Assembly: GCF_000973725.1 (NCBI RefSeq)
Contig: NZ_CP009621.1
Location: forward strand, 124,001 to 188,000
DNA length: 64,000 nt
Source of the DNA: Pontibacter korlensis
GTDB lineage: Bacteria; Bacteroidota; Bacteroidia; Cytophagales; Hymenobacteraceae
Direction of reading: 5' to 3'
In this document: in pieces, positions 52,947-61,892 of the stretch
Layout of the letters: every line of letters begins with the position of its first letter
Numbering within the stretch: position 1 is the first letter of the stretch
Translations under genes and position numbers: made by a program
Notes under the pieces: model-generated
What the model was told of the DNA's origin: nothing
The model's input: only the letters and a program-made list of their open reading frames with translations
The model's database searches: none

Positions 52947-54878
52947 TCAATTCATCTGTAGGTCCAGCTCTTCAAAACGTGAGTTCTTGCTGATATACTC
53001 CGGCACAATCTGCTTCATCTTTCTTACAACCTGCAGCTCGTCTTTTGTCTTATTTAGTTGCATCAGTTCGTCTATGTCAACCGCTACATCATCATAGCTA
53101 TAGTGTCTCACTTTCGAGATTTTTATCTTGTTATGATGCGTAGGAATAGTCTGCTCTTCTTTATTAAGCAGCTCTTCAAAAAGCTTTTCTCCAGGTCTTA
53201 GCCCTGTGAACGTGATAGGAATATCTACATCAGGTATCAACCCAGCCAGCTTGATCATCTTTTTGGCTAAGTCTACGATCTTCACAGGCTCTCCCATGTC
53301 AAAGATAAAGATCTCGCCACCTCTACCCATGGTACCAGCCTCCAGTACTAACTGTACAGCCTCTGGTATTGTCATGAAATATCGGGTTATATCCGGATGT
53401 GTAACAGTTACTGGGCCACCTTTCTCTATCTGCTGACGGAAGCGCGGAATTACAGAGCCATTTGAGCCTAACACGTTACCAAATCGAGTGGTAATAAATC
53501 TTGTCTGCGACACCTGCGTGTAAGGGTGCTTATTGCCGTTTACTTTACCATGGTGTAGGTTATTCAGCGACTGAATGTAAATTTCAGCAATGCGTTTAGA
53601 GGTTCCCATTACGTTAGTAGGGTTCACAGCTTTGTCTGTAGAAATCATCACAAACTTCTCTACATCGAAAGTGAGCGATAAGTCAGCAAGATTTTTTGTA
53701 CCCATAATGTTTGTCAGCACCGCCTCACATGGATTGTTCTCCATCATCGGCACGTGCTTATAGGCAGCCGCGTGGTAGACTACATCTGGTGTATACTCTT
53801 TAAACATGGAGTACATCCTGGTTGAGTTAGTGATATCACCAATAAAGATGGCCATATTACCTTCCGGATACTGCTCTTCCATTTCCAATTGCAGCTCATG
53901 TAAAGGCGATTCAGCTTGGTCACACACAATCAGCAGTTCCGGCTTATAGCTCATCACCTGGCGAACAATCTCTGAGCCTATAGAACCAGCTGCACCCGTC
54001 ACCAGTACTCTCTTCCCTTTCAAATCGCTGCTGATACGCTCATTCTCAATCACGATCGGTGGACGCTGTAGCAAATCCTCAATCTTCAGATCTTTAATCT
54101 GGTTCATACTAAGCTGGCCTGACATCCACTGCTCCGTTGGTGGCACTGTAAGTACCTTAACCCCCAACTCTACACAGCGCTCTACAAACAACTTCTGGTT
54201 ATCTGATTTTAGGTTCTCAGCAAATACGATAACTTTATCTACACGTAGCTTCTGTTGCAGGCGCTCGATATCATCAATGTGGTACACGCGTATCTGGTGA
54301 ATATTTTTGTCAATCTTGTTCGGGTTCTCATCCAGAAAACCGGCAATCACAAAACGCCCCATGCCGCTTGTTTCTAGTGCCTGCTTTAGCAGAATAGAAA
54401 AGCCATTCGCACCATAGATTAACACACGCTCGCGCTCACCTGGAGCACTGCGCTTAAAAAAAATAAACAAGGCCTTTGCCCCCATTCTTACCAGTGTCAG
54501 TAGCGTAGAAGAGACAAAGAAGCTGATGAGCAGTACAAGGTAAATGTTAACAGAATCAATCTTGTGAACTGGCGCTACCCAGAAGCCGATAAGGGCAGCA
54601 TATGCCAGGCTGGCTACAAGTACGGCAGAGAAAATTCGGTATATATCGTAAATGCTTGAATACCGGATCAGGCCGGTATGGATGCGCATCGTGTAAAACG
54701 TGATCAGGGAAACAAGTCCGAAAAGACCCATGTAGACCAGAAAATGGCCTCGCATGATTTCTTCAAAGTGAAATTGTTTGATGATGAAGAAGGAAAGGGC
54801 AAAAGACCAACTCATGATCAGTTGGTCAATCAAAAGCACTATCCACTTAGGAAGTGACTTATTAAGTAATATTTTCAT
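52947..54878 (-). CDS. pglF: PglF/CapD-like UDP-GlcNAc 4,6-dehydratase, membrane-bound
   Basis: 643 residues from ATG 54876-54878 (MKILLNKSLPKW); 21 upstream open codons are not protein-like. Four N-terminal membrane helices (to ~130), a CoA-binding/Rossmann-like domain ('ERVLIYGANGFSILLKQALETSG'), then the dehydratase: 'KRVLVTGAAGSIGSEIVRQVM' (TGAAGSIGSE about 294-303), 'DVVYHAAAYKHVPMMENNPCEAV', 'FVMISTDKAVNPTNVMGTSKRIAE', 'TRFGNVLGSNGSVIPRFRQQIEKGGPVTVTHPDITRYFMTIPEAVQLVLEAG'. The STDK and M-x3-K (Met for Tyr) are typical of PglF-type enzymes. It would make UDP-4-keto-6-deoxy-GlcNAc for the PglE- and PglD-like enzymes at 56000-57740. Separate transcription unit. Confidence 0.92.
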   Translation of the reverse strand: MKILLNKSLPKWIVLLIDQLIMSWSFALSFFIIKQFHFEEIMRGHFLVYMGLFGLVSLITFYTMRIHTGLIRYSSIYDIYRIFSAVLVASLAYAALIGFWVAPVHKIDSVNIYLVLLISFFVSSTLLTLVRMGAKALFIFFKRSAPGERERVLIYGANGFSILLKQALETSGMGRFVIAGFLDENPNKIDKNIHQIRVYHIDDIERLQQKLRVDKVIVFAENLKSDNQKLFVERCVELGVKVLTVPPTEQWMSGQLSMNQIKDLKIEDLLQRPPIVIENERISSDLKGKRVLVTGAAGSIGSEIVRQVMSYKPELLIVCDQAESPLHELQLEMEEQYPEGNMAIFIGDITNSTRMYSMFKEYTPDVVYHAAAYKHVPMMENNPCEAVLTNIMGTKNLADLSLTFDVEKFVMISTDKAVNPTNVMGTSKRIAEIYIQSLNNLHHGKVNGNKHPYTQVSQTRFITTRFGNVLGSNGSVIPRFRQQIEKGGPVTVTHPDITRYFMTIPEAVQLVLEAGTMGRGGEIFIFDMGEPVKIVDLAKKMIKLAGLIPDVDIPITFTGLRPGEKLFEELLNKEEQTIPTHHNKIKISKVRHYSYDDVAVDIDELMQLNKTKDELQVVRKMKQIVPEYISKNSRFEELDLQMN

Positions 54879-55550
54879 ATAGCAAACCCTTACAGTATTT
54901 ATTTCTGCGTCAATCTTTTCTGAGTAAGTGTGCAGCTCCAAATACTGTATTCAGTTGTAAATCTTTTCTACCACTAATCAAAAAATAATAACACACAAAA
55001 ATAATAACATCACTTAAACTACCCTAAGTAAAGTTATACTATTACGTGCAGTTTAGTTGCCTGCACTACAATGTGCCTTAATGAACGCAAAGAAAAAGGA
55101 TAAGTTGTAACATCTATCGGTTACCTACTAGGCCTCCTTACATGATTCAAGCAGGATTAGGGCTGTACCAGAATATTAGTAAAGCAAAATACATTCCCTA
55201 CTAAAATCAGTGCAAATATAGCATTAAAAATCGGACAGCTAATAGTATTTTTTTATTGATTCTGCTAAAGATTATCTTTCTGTAAAATCAAATACTCTTT
55301 ATTTAATATATGTTTTAGCAAATATTCTTCCCTTTGGGAAATATACATAACATAGCAACCAACGTTACTTTCCTGACATCACCAGATTAAAACCTAGTTT
55401 TACATAACTCTTTCTTAGAAGTAAAGTACCAGCCAACAATTAACAAACCTATAGCAACTATTATTTGAATAAACTTCACCCTATGATGGTCGTAAAAAAG
55501 GAAGGGACCTACAAAAGTTGTGGGACAATCAAATAAATAGAAATATCGAT
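54879..55550. other. AT-rich intergenic region
   Basis: No gene in ~670 bases between the divergent PglF-like gene and the small Gly-rich gene. It probably contains both promoters; no full TTTG-N19-TAnnTTTG match was found. Confidence 0.4.
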
Positions 55551-55823
55551 ATGGCAGATAACAAAAATAAAAAAGGTCAGACTGAACTAACTAAAAGAAA
55601 TTTAGCTAGTAATGCTAACTCACAGCCTAACCCGGAAGATTATTCAAACACAGCCAATATCAAAGGAGGCGTAGATGAAGGAAGAGGCGGCACCAAGGCA
55701 ACAGCCAGTCAGCAGCAAGGGCAGGGTTCGTGGAGCAAGAACAGGCATAATGAGGCTCGCCCAGGTAGCCAGACAGGTGGCGGCGGAGGCGGTCAAGGAG
55801 GCAACAATCCTACAGGTAAATAA
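55551..55823 (+). CDS. Small disordered Gly/Asn/Gln-rich protein
   Basis: 90 residues from ATG 55551 (MADNKNKKGQTELTKRN); eleven upstream codons are open but not used. The whole sequence is low complexity and hydrophilic: 'NSQPNPEDYSNTANIKGGVDEGRGGTKATASQQQGQGSWSKNRHNEARPGSQTGGGGGGQGG'. No signal peptide or helix. Such proteins resemble plant LEA/hydrophilin or KGG-type stress proteins (the 'GGVDEGRGGTKA' part loosely), which protect against desiccation; this is speculation. Followed 1 bp later by a 29-bp-stem hairpin. Confidence 0.65.
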   Translation: MADNKNKKGQTELTKRNLASNANSQPNPEDYSNTANIKGGVDEGRGGTKATASQQQGQGSWSKNRHNEARPGSQTGGGGGGQGGNNPTGK

Positions 55824-55824
55824 G

Positions 55825-55891
55825 CACATTCATGTATAAAAGAAAACGCAGCATATATCTGGTGCTGCGTTTTCTTTTATACATGAATGTG
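55825..55891. terminator. Exceptionally long perfect hairpin (29-bp stem, 9-nt loop)
   Basis: Bases 55825-55853 are exactly complementary to 55863-55891; a further G-U and two A-T pairs extend the stem. The core AAAACGCAGCA/TGCTGCGTTTT is a usual terminator and the outer arms (CACATTCATGTATAAAAG) add length. It starts 1 bp after the stop of the Gly-rich gene, which shares its strand. Confidence 0.95.
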
Positions 55892-55999
55892 TTTCTGTAA
55901 AATGTAAGCTGTAGTGTGCTCTTCTATGGATGGCGATCTTCAAGAACGGTACATCTCTTAAGTCGACTAGTCATAGAAAAAAGATCTTACGTTTCTACT

Positions 56000-57142
56000 T
56001 TATACCTTAGCAGATTTATAAAGGCTCTTCAACTCTGAAATAACACGATGAAGATTTTCATCAGTTAAATTCGAGCCAGAAGGTAGGCATAGACCGTTCT
56101 CAAATAGACGCTCACTGGTACCATCACCATAGAAAGGTGCATCGGCAAAAATAGGTTGCAGGTGCATCGGCTTCCAAAGCGGGCGAGTTTCAATGTTATC
56201 TTTCTCCAGGTGTAGACGAATATCCTCCCTGGTCATTCCTCCTCCGCTTTCCACTAATATCGTACTCAGCCATCTGTTGGAGTAGTAATCTGCACTTGGC
56301 TCATCTGCAAATTGTATAGCATCAATTTCTGCAAACGCTTCTTTATAGAAACTGTAGTTGCTTCGCCGCTTCTCCACACGCTGCGGAAGTACTTCCATCT
56401 GGCCACGTCCTATGCCTGCACAAATATTACTCATGCGGTAGTTATAGCCTATCTGCGAGTGCTGGTAATGCGGAGCGGCATCTCGCGCCTGAGTCGCGAG
56501 AAAACGTGACTTTCTGATCCACTCTTCATTTTTAGAAACCAGGGCGCCACCACCAGAGGTTGTAATAATTTTATTGCCGTTAAACGACAGGATGCTCATC
56601 GCACCAAAAGTTCCAAGCTTCTGTCCCTTATAAGATGAACCGAGCGCTTCGGCAGCGTCTTCCACTACAGGAATTTCATATTTATCAGCAATAGCCATTA
56701 TCTTGTCCATCTGAGCTGGCATTCCATACAAATGCACCACAATAATGGCTTTTGGCTTTTTACCTTTCACGATGCGATCCTGAATGGCAGCTTTTAAGAA
56801 CTCTGGCGACATATTCCAGGTATCTTCTTCACTATCGACAAAAACAGGTATAGCTCCTTGGTAGGCAATAGGGTTAGCAGAGGCAGAAAAGGTCATCGAT
56901 TGACAGATCACCTCGTCGCCTGCCTGTACACCAAGTATGATTAGCGCCAGGTGTAGAGCAGCAGTACCTGAGCTCAGAGCTGCTACATGTACACCTTCTC
57001 CCAGATAGGAAGCCAGATCACGTTCAAAGCCGTCTACATGCGGGCCAAGCGGCGCGATCCAGTTTGTATCAAAAGCTTCTTTTACATACTTGAACTCATT
57101 TTCACCCATGTGCGGTGAAGAGAGCCAGATTTTCTCGTTCAT
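56000..57142 (-). CDS. pglE: PglE-like DegT/DnrJ aminotransferase
   Basis: 380 residues, PLP-dependent sugar aminotransferase. The start 'EKIWLSSPHMGENEFKYVKEAFDTNWIAPLGPHVDGFE' is typical of PglE (S-PHMG-E). 'ALSSGTAALHLAL', 'VVEDAAEALGSSYKGQKLGTFGAMSILSFNGNKIITTSGGGALVS' places the PLP lysine at K191. It would convert the 4-keto sugar from the PglF-like enzyme to the 4-amino sugar using glutamate. The PglD-like gene lies 1 bp upstream, so they form a unit. Confidence 0.92.
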   Translation of the reverse strand: MNEKIWLSSPHMGENEFKYVKEAFDTNWIAPLGPHVDGFERDLASYLGEGVHVAALSSGTAALHLALIILGVQAGDEVICQSMTFSASANPIAYQGAIPVFVDSEEDTWNMSPEFLKAAIQDRIVKGKKPKAIIVVHLYGMPAQMDKIMAIADKYEIPVVEDAAEALGSSYKGQKLGTFGAMSILSFNGNKIITTSGGGALVSKNEEWIRKSRFLATQARDAAPHYQHSQIGYNYRMSNICAGIGRGQMEVLPQRVEKRRSNYSFYKEAFAEIDAIQFADEPSADYYSNRWLSTILVESGGGMTREDIRLHLEKDNIETRPLWKPMHLQPIFADAPFYGDGTSERLFENGLCLPSGSNLTDENLHRVISELKSLYKSAKV

Positions 57143-57143
57143 A

Positions 57144-57740
57144 TCAACAGTATTTTATAATCTTACCTGGGTTACCTACAGCTACAGCGTTGTTTGGGAT
57201 ATCACGAATGACAACAGCGCCAGCTCCAATCTTGCACCACTTCCCTATCTTAATGCCGGGTATCACGACAGCTCCAGCTCCTATCCATGTGCCCTCACCT
57301 ACCGACACATTTCCGCAAAGTACAGCGCCTGGCGACAAATGTGCAAAGTCTCCCACTCTACAATCATGGTCTACCTTTGCTCCAGTATTAATAATGGCAT
57401 GTTTTCCAACCAGAACGTCAGCTTGTAAAATGGCTCCCTGCATCACCACTGTACCTTCTCCTACAGAAGCAGTGGGTGACAAGATAGCAGTTTTAGCAAT
57501 TGCTTGTCCATACTTTACATTCAGTTGTTCTGCAATTTTTGCGCGAATACTGTTATTGCCAATGCTAATGATAAGCTCCTCATCCAGGTTCTGCTTAGAA
57601 CTGAATGCCCCTAACACCTTGATGCCGGCAAGCTCCTTCAGGTCTGGGTTATCATCAAATAAACCTGCCACTGATACTCCTATGCTTCCAAGTATATCAA
57701 TGATGACTTTAGCATGCCCACTGGCTCCGTATAGGTACAT
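57144..57740 (-). CDS. pglD: PglD-like sugar N-acetyltransferase
   Basis: 198 residues: N-terminal UDP-sugar binding Rossmann-like domain ('MYLYGASGHAKVIIDILGSIGVSVAGLFDDNPD', GASGHA) and C-terminal left-handed beta-helix ('SVGEGTVVMQGAILQADVLVGKHAIINTGAKVDHDCRVGDFAHLSPGAVLCGNVSVGEGTWIGAGAVVIPGIKIGKWCKIGAGAVVIRDIPNNAVAVGNPGKII') with the catalytic His in 'AKVDHDCRVGDFAHLSPG'. It would acetylate the 4-amino group to give UDP-diNAc-bacillosamine or a relative. Followed by the PglE-like gene. Confidence 0.92.
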   Translation of the reverse strand: MYLYGASGHAKVIIDILGSIGVSVAGLFDDNPDLKELAGIKVLGAFSSKQNLDEELIISIGNNSIRAKIAEQLNVKYGQAIAKTAILSPTASVGEGTVVMQGAILQADVLVGKHAIINTGAKVDHDCRVGDFAHLSPGAVLCGNVSVGEGTWIGAGAVVIPGIKIGKWCKIGAGAVVIRDIPNNAVAVGNPGKIIKYC

Positions 57741-57917
57741 ATTTCAAGTTAGGGTGTTTAGGAGTTAGATAGTTAAAAATATATAGGCTTTTGCTTTATC
57801 ACTGAGTTCGATTCTCACGGAGATATCACAAAATTTGAGATCTATAGTGCCTTTTGAAAGCAGTAGGAGGAAGATGACCGTGAACCAAATTTTGTTCTTA
57901 CAAAGAATTGTTCTGAG

Positions 57918-58535
57918 TTATCTGTCATTCCCCTGGAATCTTGGCATAGTAGCCACGCCCTCCGCACTGATTCCTTCAGATTTGAAGATCTTGAAGACCG
58001 TCATAAAGATGATCTTCAGGTCAAGCCATAGGGACATATTATCTACATACCACACATCATACCTGAACTTCTCACTCCAACTAATGGCATTACGCCCGTT
58101 TACCTGCGCCCAACCTGTGATGCCAGGCCTTACCTCATGTCGTCGCCTTTGCACCTCATTGTACAAAGGCAAGTACTCTACCAGCAGTGGGCGTGGTCCA
58201 ATCAAGGACATGTCACCTTTGATCACATTTAGCAGTTGTGGAATTTCATCGAGAGAGGTTTTGCGCACAAACCTGCCAACAGGTGTTAACCTGACCTCGT
58301 CCGGCATTAAGTTTCCCTGCGCGTCCTTCTGGTCATTCATCGTCTTATACTTGATCACACGGAAGATTTTCCCATCTTTGCCTGGACGTGACTGCAGGAA
58401 GAAAGGTTTTCCTTGATTGGCAAAGTATAATAATGCTGTAACGACAAGAAAAACAGGGAGCAGCACGATAAAAGCAGTGAGACTTAGTATAAAGTCAATG
58501 ATGCGCTTAAGGAAATTACGGTAAAGCCAGTTCAT
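57918..58535 (-). CDS. pglC: PglC-like phosphoglycosyl transferase (initiating sugar transferase)
   Basis: 205 residues, the short monotopic form: one re-entrant hydrophobic helix ('RIIDFILSLTAFIVLLPVFLVVTALLY', ~11-37), then 'FLQSRPGKDGKIFRVIKYKTM', catalytic dyad D96-E97 ('RKTSLDEIPQLLNVIKGDMSLIGPRPLLVEYLPLY'), 'RRRHEVRPGITGWAQVNGRN', 'KFRYDVWYVDNMSLWLDLKIIFMTV'. It transfers a sugar-1-phosphate (predicted diNAcBac-P) to undecaprenyl phosphate. This is the second initiating transferase of the window besides the WecA-like one. A 177-bp gap lies before the PglD-like gene. Confidence 0.95.
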   Translation of the reverse strand: MNWLYRNFLKRIIDFILSLTAFIVLLPVFLVVTALLYFANQGKPFFLQSRPGKDGKIFRVIKYKTMNDQKDAQGNLMPDEVRLTPVGRFVRKTSLDEIPQLLNVIKGDMSLIGPRPLLVEYLPLYNEVQRRRHEVRPGITGWAQVNGRNAISWSEKFRYDVWYVDNMSLWLDLKIIFMTVFKIFKSEGISAEGVATMPRFQGNDR

Positions 58536-58635
58536 ATATTTAAGAGCAGATGTGCCGAAAAAAATTTATCACGCCGGTACAACTACTCCAATATGTAAAT
58601 TACACAAAATTTAGTTTTAATTCTTCGTAAACCTT

Positions 58636-59868
58636 TTATGATCTCGCAGAAAAGGTACTTTTAGTATTATCGATAACAACCTGTTTGTCTTTATTTGCAT
58701 CACTCAGCAGGCCTTTCTCTTGCAGATGCTCCTGATACTCTTGGTACAATAACTCCCAGAAATGCTGCTGGTCGTATCGTTCTACTATCATGCGACGGGC
58801 ATTAGCCTTCAAAAAAGCATATAACCCCTTATCTGCTATTAGCCGTTCCATTGCCTTCTGTAGTTTCTCTGTATTTTTTGGAGGGATGATCAATCCATTC
58901 TGGCCCTCTATTATAATTTCGTTGCAGCCATTGATATCTGTTACGATACTAGGCAACTCAAAGCAGCCTGCCTGCATAGGCACATTTGGGAATCCTTCCC
59001 GATAGGAAGGGAAAGTTAACGCATGGCTCATCGCCAGGTAGGGCCGTACATCATTCTGGAAACCTACCGATAGAATTCGTTCGTTCTGCTCAATTTCCTG
59101 CAATGTCTCCACTGGAAGCGGATCCAGGTCCTGCTCCAATGGTCCTACAAGTAAAAGTTTAGCTTTCTTATAATTCACTTGCACCGCTTTGAAGGCTGAA
59201 ACTAACTCTCTTATGCCCTTATCCTTTACCAACCGCCCTATAAACACGAAAACAAAATCATCGGGTTGTATGTCCAGCTTTTGCTTCAGCTGCTCTAGTT
59301 TATTATAATCTAATGCATTAGAATTAAAAAAGTCTGTGTTAATGCCATTGCTGCTGCCATTGCCAATCACCTTCACCTTTTCAGGGCCGCAAAAACCACT
59401 TTCAAGTATAAAGTTTTTTAGTACGGTCGAGTTTGGGTAAACTTTGGTTGCACAGGCATAGGTTAGCTTTTCTACCGTGTTTAGGATGCGGCGCGTGATA
59501 CCAGTTGCCTCCATCAACGGCAAACCAGCCACCGTGTGCAGGCGAACAGGCACACCCGCTAGTTTACCTCCCAGCATGCCGATAATACCAGCTTTGGGAG
59601 TGTGAGAGTGGATGATTTCCGGCTTATGTCGTCTACAAAGTTTATAAAAGACCCACAACGAACGAAGATCATGCAGTGGGGTTACTTTTCTGGTCATTGG
59701 TACCAGCACATGCTCACACTCCTGCTCTGCCACCACTGCCTTTACTTCCGGCCCGTCAGCTGATATCATCAGCGGCTCAAAACCTTTAGAATGCATGTAC
59801 GGCAGCTGCCCGGTGATGAGCTTCTGCAGCGAAATTGGCACTGTGGTGATGCGGAAAATTTTTGTCAT
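58636..59868 (-). CDS. Family 4 glycosyltransferase (PglA-like)
   Basis: 410 residues from ATG 59866-59868 (MTKIFRITTVPISLQKLITGQL); 16 open upstream codons are ignored. GT-B: 'IIHSHTPKAGIIGMLGGKLAGVPVRLHTVAGLPLMEATGITRRILNTVEKLTYACATKVYPNS', 'FVFIGRLVKDKGIRELVSAFKAV', 'MSHALTFPSYREGFPNVPMQAGCFELPSIVTDINGCNEIIIEGQNGLIIPPKN'. The 'HTPKAG.IG..AG' pattern is shared with PglA-type enzymes that add HexNAc to lipid-linked bacillosamine. The position directly upstream of the PglC-like gene supports the second sugar-addition step. Confidence 0.92.
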   Translation of the reverse strand: MTKIFRITTVPISLQKLITGQLPYMHSKGFEPLMISADGPEVKAVVAEQECEHVLVPMTRKVTPLHDLRSLWVFYKLCRRHKPEIIHSHTPKAGIIGMLGGKLAGVPVRLHTVAGLPLMEATGITRRILNTVEKLTYACATKVYPNSTVLKNFILESGFCGPEKVKVIGNGSSNGINTDFFNSNALDYNKLEQLKQKLDIQPDDFVFVFIGRLVKDKGIRELVSAFKAVQVNYKKAKLLLVGPLEQDLDPLPVETLQEIEQNERILSVGFQNDVRPYLAMSHALTFPSYREGFPNVPMQAGCFELPSIVTDINGCNEIIIEGQNGLIIPPKNTEKLQKAMERLIADKGLYAFLKANARRMIVERYDQQHFWELLYQEYQEHLQEKGLLSDANKDKQVVIDNTKSTFSARS

Positions 59869-60044
59869 AATTACTCCTCTCTTGCCTTCATTTTTAATAA
59901 ATTGAGGAGGATACAAGAGATATTTTTATTAAACAAAGTTATTGAAAAAAGCAGCAGGTAAGAAACCTCCACCCCTATATGAATGGATACATGAGCCAAG
60001 GCATATCAACATAACTTTGGGAGCATGTTGAATTGAATAATGTG

Positions 60045-61061
60045 CTACCTATCTTCAGTAGTACGTTGTGACTCTTCCTTCACGTATGCCTGAATCTCCC
60101 GCATTGTCATGCTCACCATTCCATACTGCTGCTGAAGTTGCTTAAAATGACGGATGATTACCTGAAGGTCTGTCATACTTTGCTCAGGATAGTCCCCAAA
60201 ATTGTGCGGGTGCCACCACAAGTGGTAACACTCTCCGCGTTTAGCAGCCTCTGTCATTTCGTTTAAGATGCGCGTCAGGCGGAGTCTGTTCAGTAAAGGT
60301 TTACTGCCGATTACCGGCCTTAAAAATCTGCTAGCCGGTATGGCCAGGGGCATTCCCTCCACATGCTCTAATGATGACAGCGGAAAAGAAGTCCGCTGGC
60401 CAAGGGGCAGATAGCCATCCCCGGTACGGAAAACCTTGTTCAACAGCTTATCTTCTACTGTATCTCTCCAGAACCATTCTTTTGGGTTGGAACGAACGCT
60501 GGTAATTCCCTCCTCAAAACACACTTTCAGATACTGCTGGTTAAATTGGTTGCGCGGAAACACCAAGGAAGTTGGTGCTGGCAAATCTTTGACGCTGGCT
60601 ATACGTTTTGCGGATCTAAGGTCTTCTCTAAATTGATCCAGCGATTGCCCCTGCTCATTGCAATAATAGTGGCAGTAGGTATGCGTAGCCAGTTCCTGGT
60701 AAGATGTGCTGGCAATATGTTTCACTAGTTCGGGAGCGAAGAAGCTAGTACTCATTGGGCTGTTTTGGCTATATAGCTCCTGCAAACGGTAAGCTGATAA
60801 TTGCTTATTTGCATAAGTTGGTTGCTGCACCGGCTGATACTCCTGCCACTCCTTCCAGTTTCTAGCAAAAAGCATCCCGACTGTAGCCCAAGTTACATGC
60901 ACCTCTTCCTGCGCAAAAAGAGCCAGTAATTCCGGTACTATACGACGGGTATTGCTAAAGTAAGACTGTTTTATATCCAGTGCTACTTTATCAAACACGC
61001 CCCAATACAGCTCGAAATCTAGGGAAATGGTAAAGGTGGGTATGTTTTTAAAATTCTCCAT
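60045..61061 (-). CDS. Polysaccharide deacetylase-family protein
   Basis: 338 residues from ATG 61059-61061 (MENFKNIP); a GTG three codons before is possible. The NodB-like fold shows 'FTISLDFELYWGVFD' (metal Asp-Phe-Glu), 'VHVTWATVGMLFARNW', 'QELATHTYCHYYC' (H-x3-H), 'TSLVFPRNQFNQQYL', and 'YHLWWHPHNFGDYPEQSM' (catalytic His). Members deacetylate glycans or act on lipid-linked sugars. No signal peptide, so it probably works in the cytoplasm on the nascent unit. Lies between the formyltransferase-like gene and the GT4 in one operon. Confidence 0.88.
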   Translation of the reverse strand: MENFKNIPTFTISLDFELYWGVFDKVALDIKQSYFSNTRRIVPELLALFAQEEVHVTWATVGMLFARNWKEWQEYQPVQQPTYANKQLSAYRLQELYSQNSPMSTSFFAPELVKHIASTSYQELATHTYCHYYCNEQGQSLDQFREDLRSAKRIASVKDLPAPTSLVFPRNQFNQQYLKVCFEEGITSVRSNPKEWFWRDTVEDKLLNKVFRTGDGYLPLGQRTSFPLSSLEHVEGMPLAIPASRFLRPVIGSKPLLNRLRLTRILNEMTEAAKRGECYHLWWHPHNFGDYPEQSMTDLQVIIRHFKQLQQQYGMVSMTMREIQAYVKEESQRTTEDR

Positions 61062-61079
61062 TGAATACACCTGCCCCCA

Positions 61080-61844
61080 TTACTTTACATTTTTACAAAG
61101 GTAATTATATAAATATTGATAAATAGTAGGATGTGACCATAGCTTAGAGAAAGCGACTTTTGAATCAGATTCTGGTCTCTCACCCTTTATAATCGATTTG
61201 ATTGCGCATAACATCAATCTTAATCCTTTTGCTGTCTGTAGATACGGATAGGTCACAAAGTTATCTTCATCCGTCACATTTATAGTATCCTGCGCAATTA
61301 CTTTTCCTGTATCTATACCTTGGTCAATATAATGAATGGTTACACCAGCATTACTTTTATCTTCATTTACTAAAGCCCAGTATGCTCCATGAACACCTCT
61401 ATAACCAGGAGTAATACCAACATGCATATTAATGAAAGTTGCAGGAACCGTCTCAAGCACATTCTTTGATATGATTCGCGTGCCATTTACAACCACTATA
61501 TCAGGCGCTATTTCTATTAATTTTGCAATCGCTGATTCGTCATTAACAGAAGGAATATAAGTTATTTCTTCATCCGGAATAGGTCTTGTATCCAACTCAT
61601 ATTGGGACAGGATTTCATTTATCCTTTTCTGCGAAGTCTTCCTTAATAATTTTACAAACAAAGTCTGAAAAACTAGTTGCCCAAACACCACACCATACCC
61701 AAGTTTTTTAATTCTTCGTTTTAGTAATTGTCTGCTCGAAACTTTATCTTCAATAAGAACAGCTTCAAAGGAAATTTCTTTACTCAGATAATTGTAAATT
61801 AACGGTGTGGATGCAGATCTTCCTGCAAGGAGAACCACTTTCAT
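61080..61844 (-). CDS. Formyltransferase-like protein (N10-formyl-THF family)
   Basis: 254 residues. The catalytic core 'ATFINMHVGITPGYRGVHGAYWALVNEDKSNAGVTIHYIDQGIDTGKVIAQ' has the Asn-x-His...Asp triad of formyltransferases (NMH and D of 'GIDTG'). The N-terminus 'KVVLLAGRSASTPLIYNYLSKE' is a Rossmann strand. In glycan operons such enzymes N-formylate amino sugars (VioF/WbkC type), so the 4-amino sugar of the PglE pathway could be formylated instead of acetylated; this is inference. An unusual basic/helical insert ('RRIKKLGYGVVFGQLVFQTLFVKLLRKTSQKRI') precedes the core. Confidence 0.85.
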   Translation of the reverse strand: MKVVLLAGRSASTPLIYNYLSKEISFEAVLIEDKVSSRQLLKRRIKKLGYGVVFGQLVFQTLFVKLLRKTSQKRINEILSQYELDTRPIPDEEITYIPSVNDESAIAKLIEIAPDIVVVNGTRIISKNVLETVPATFINMHVGITPGYRGVHGAYWALVNEDKSNAGVTIHYIDQGIDTGKVIAQDTINVTDEDNFVTYPYLQTAKGLRLMLCAIKSIIKGERPESDSKVAFSKLWSHPTIYQYLYNYLCKNVK

Positions 61845-61892
61845 TATTATTGCCGTTTTTAAATGATAAATTAGTTATTCTAACCACTCAAC

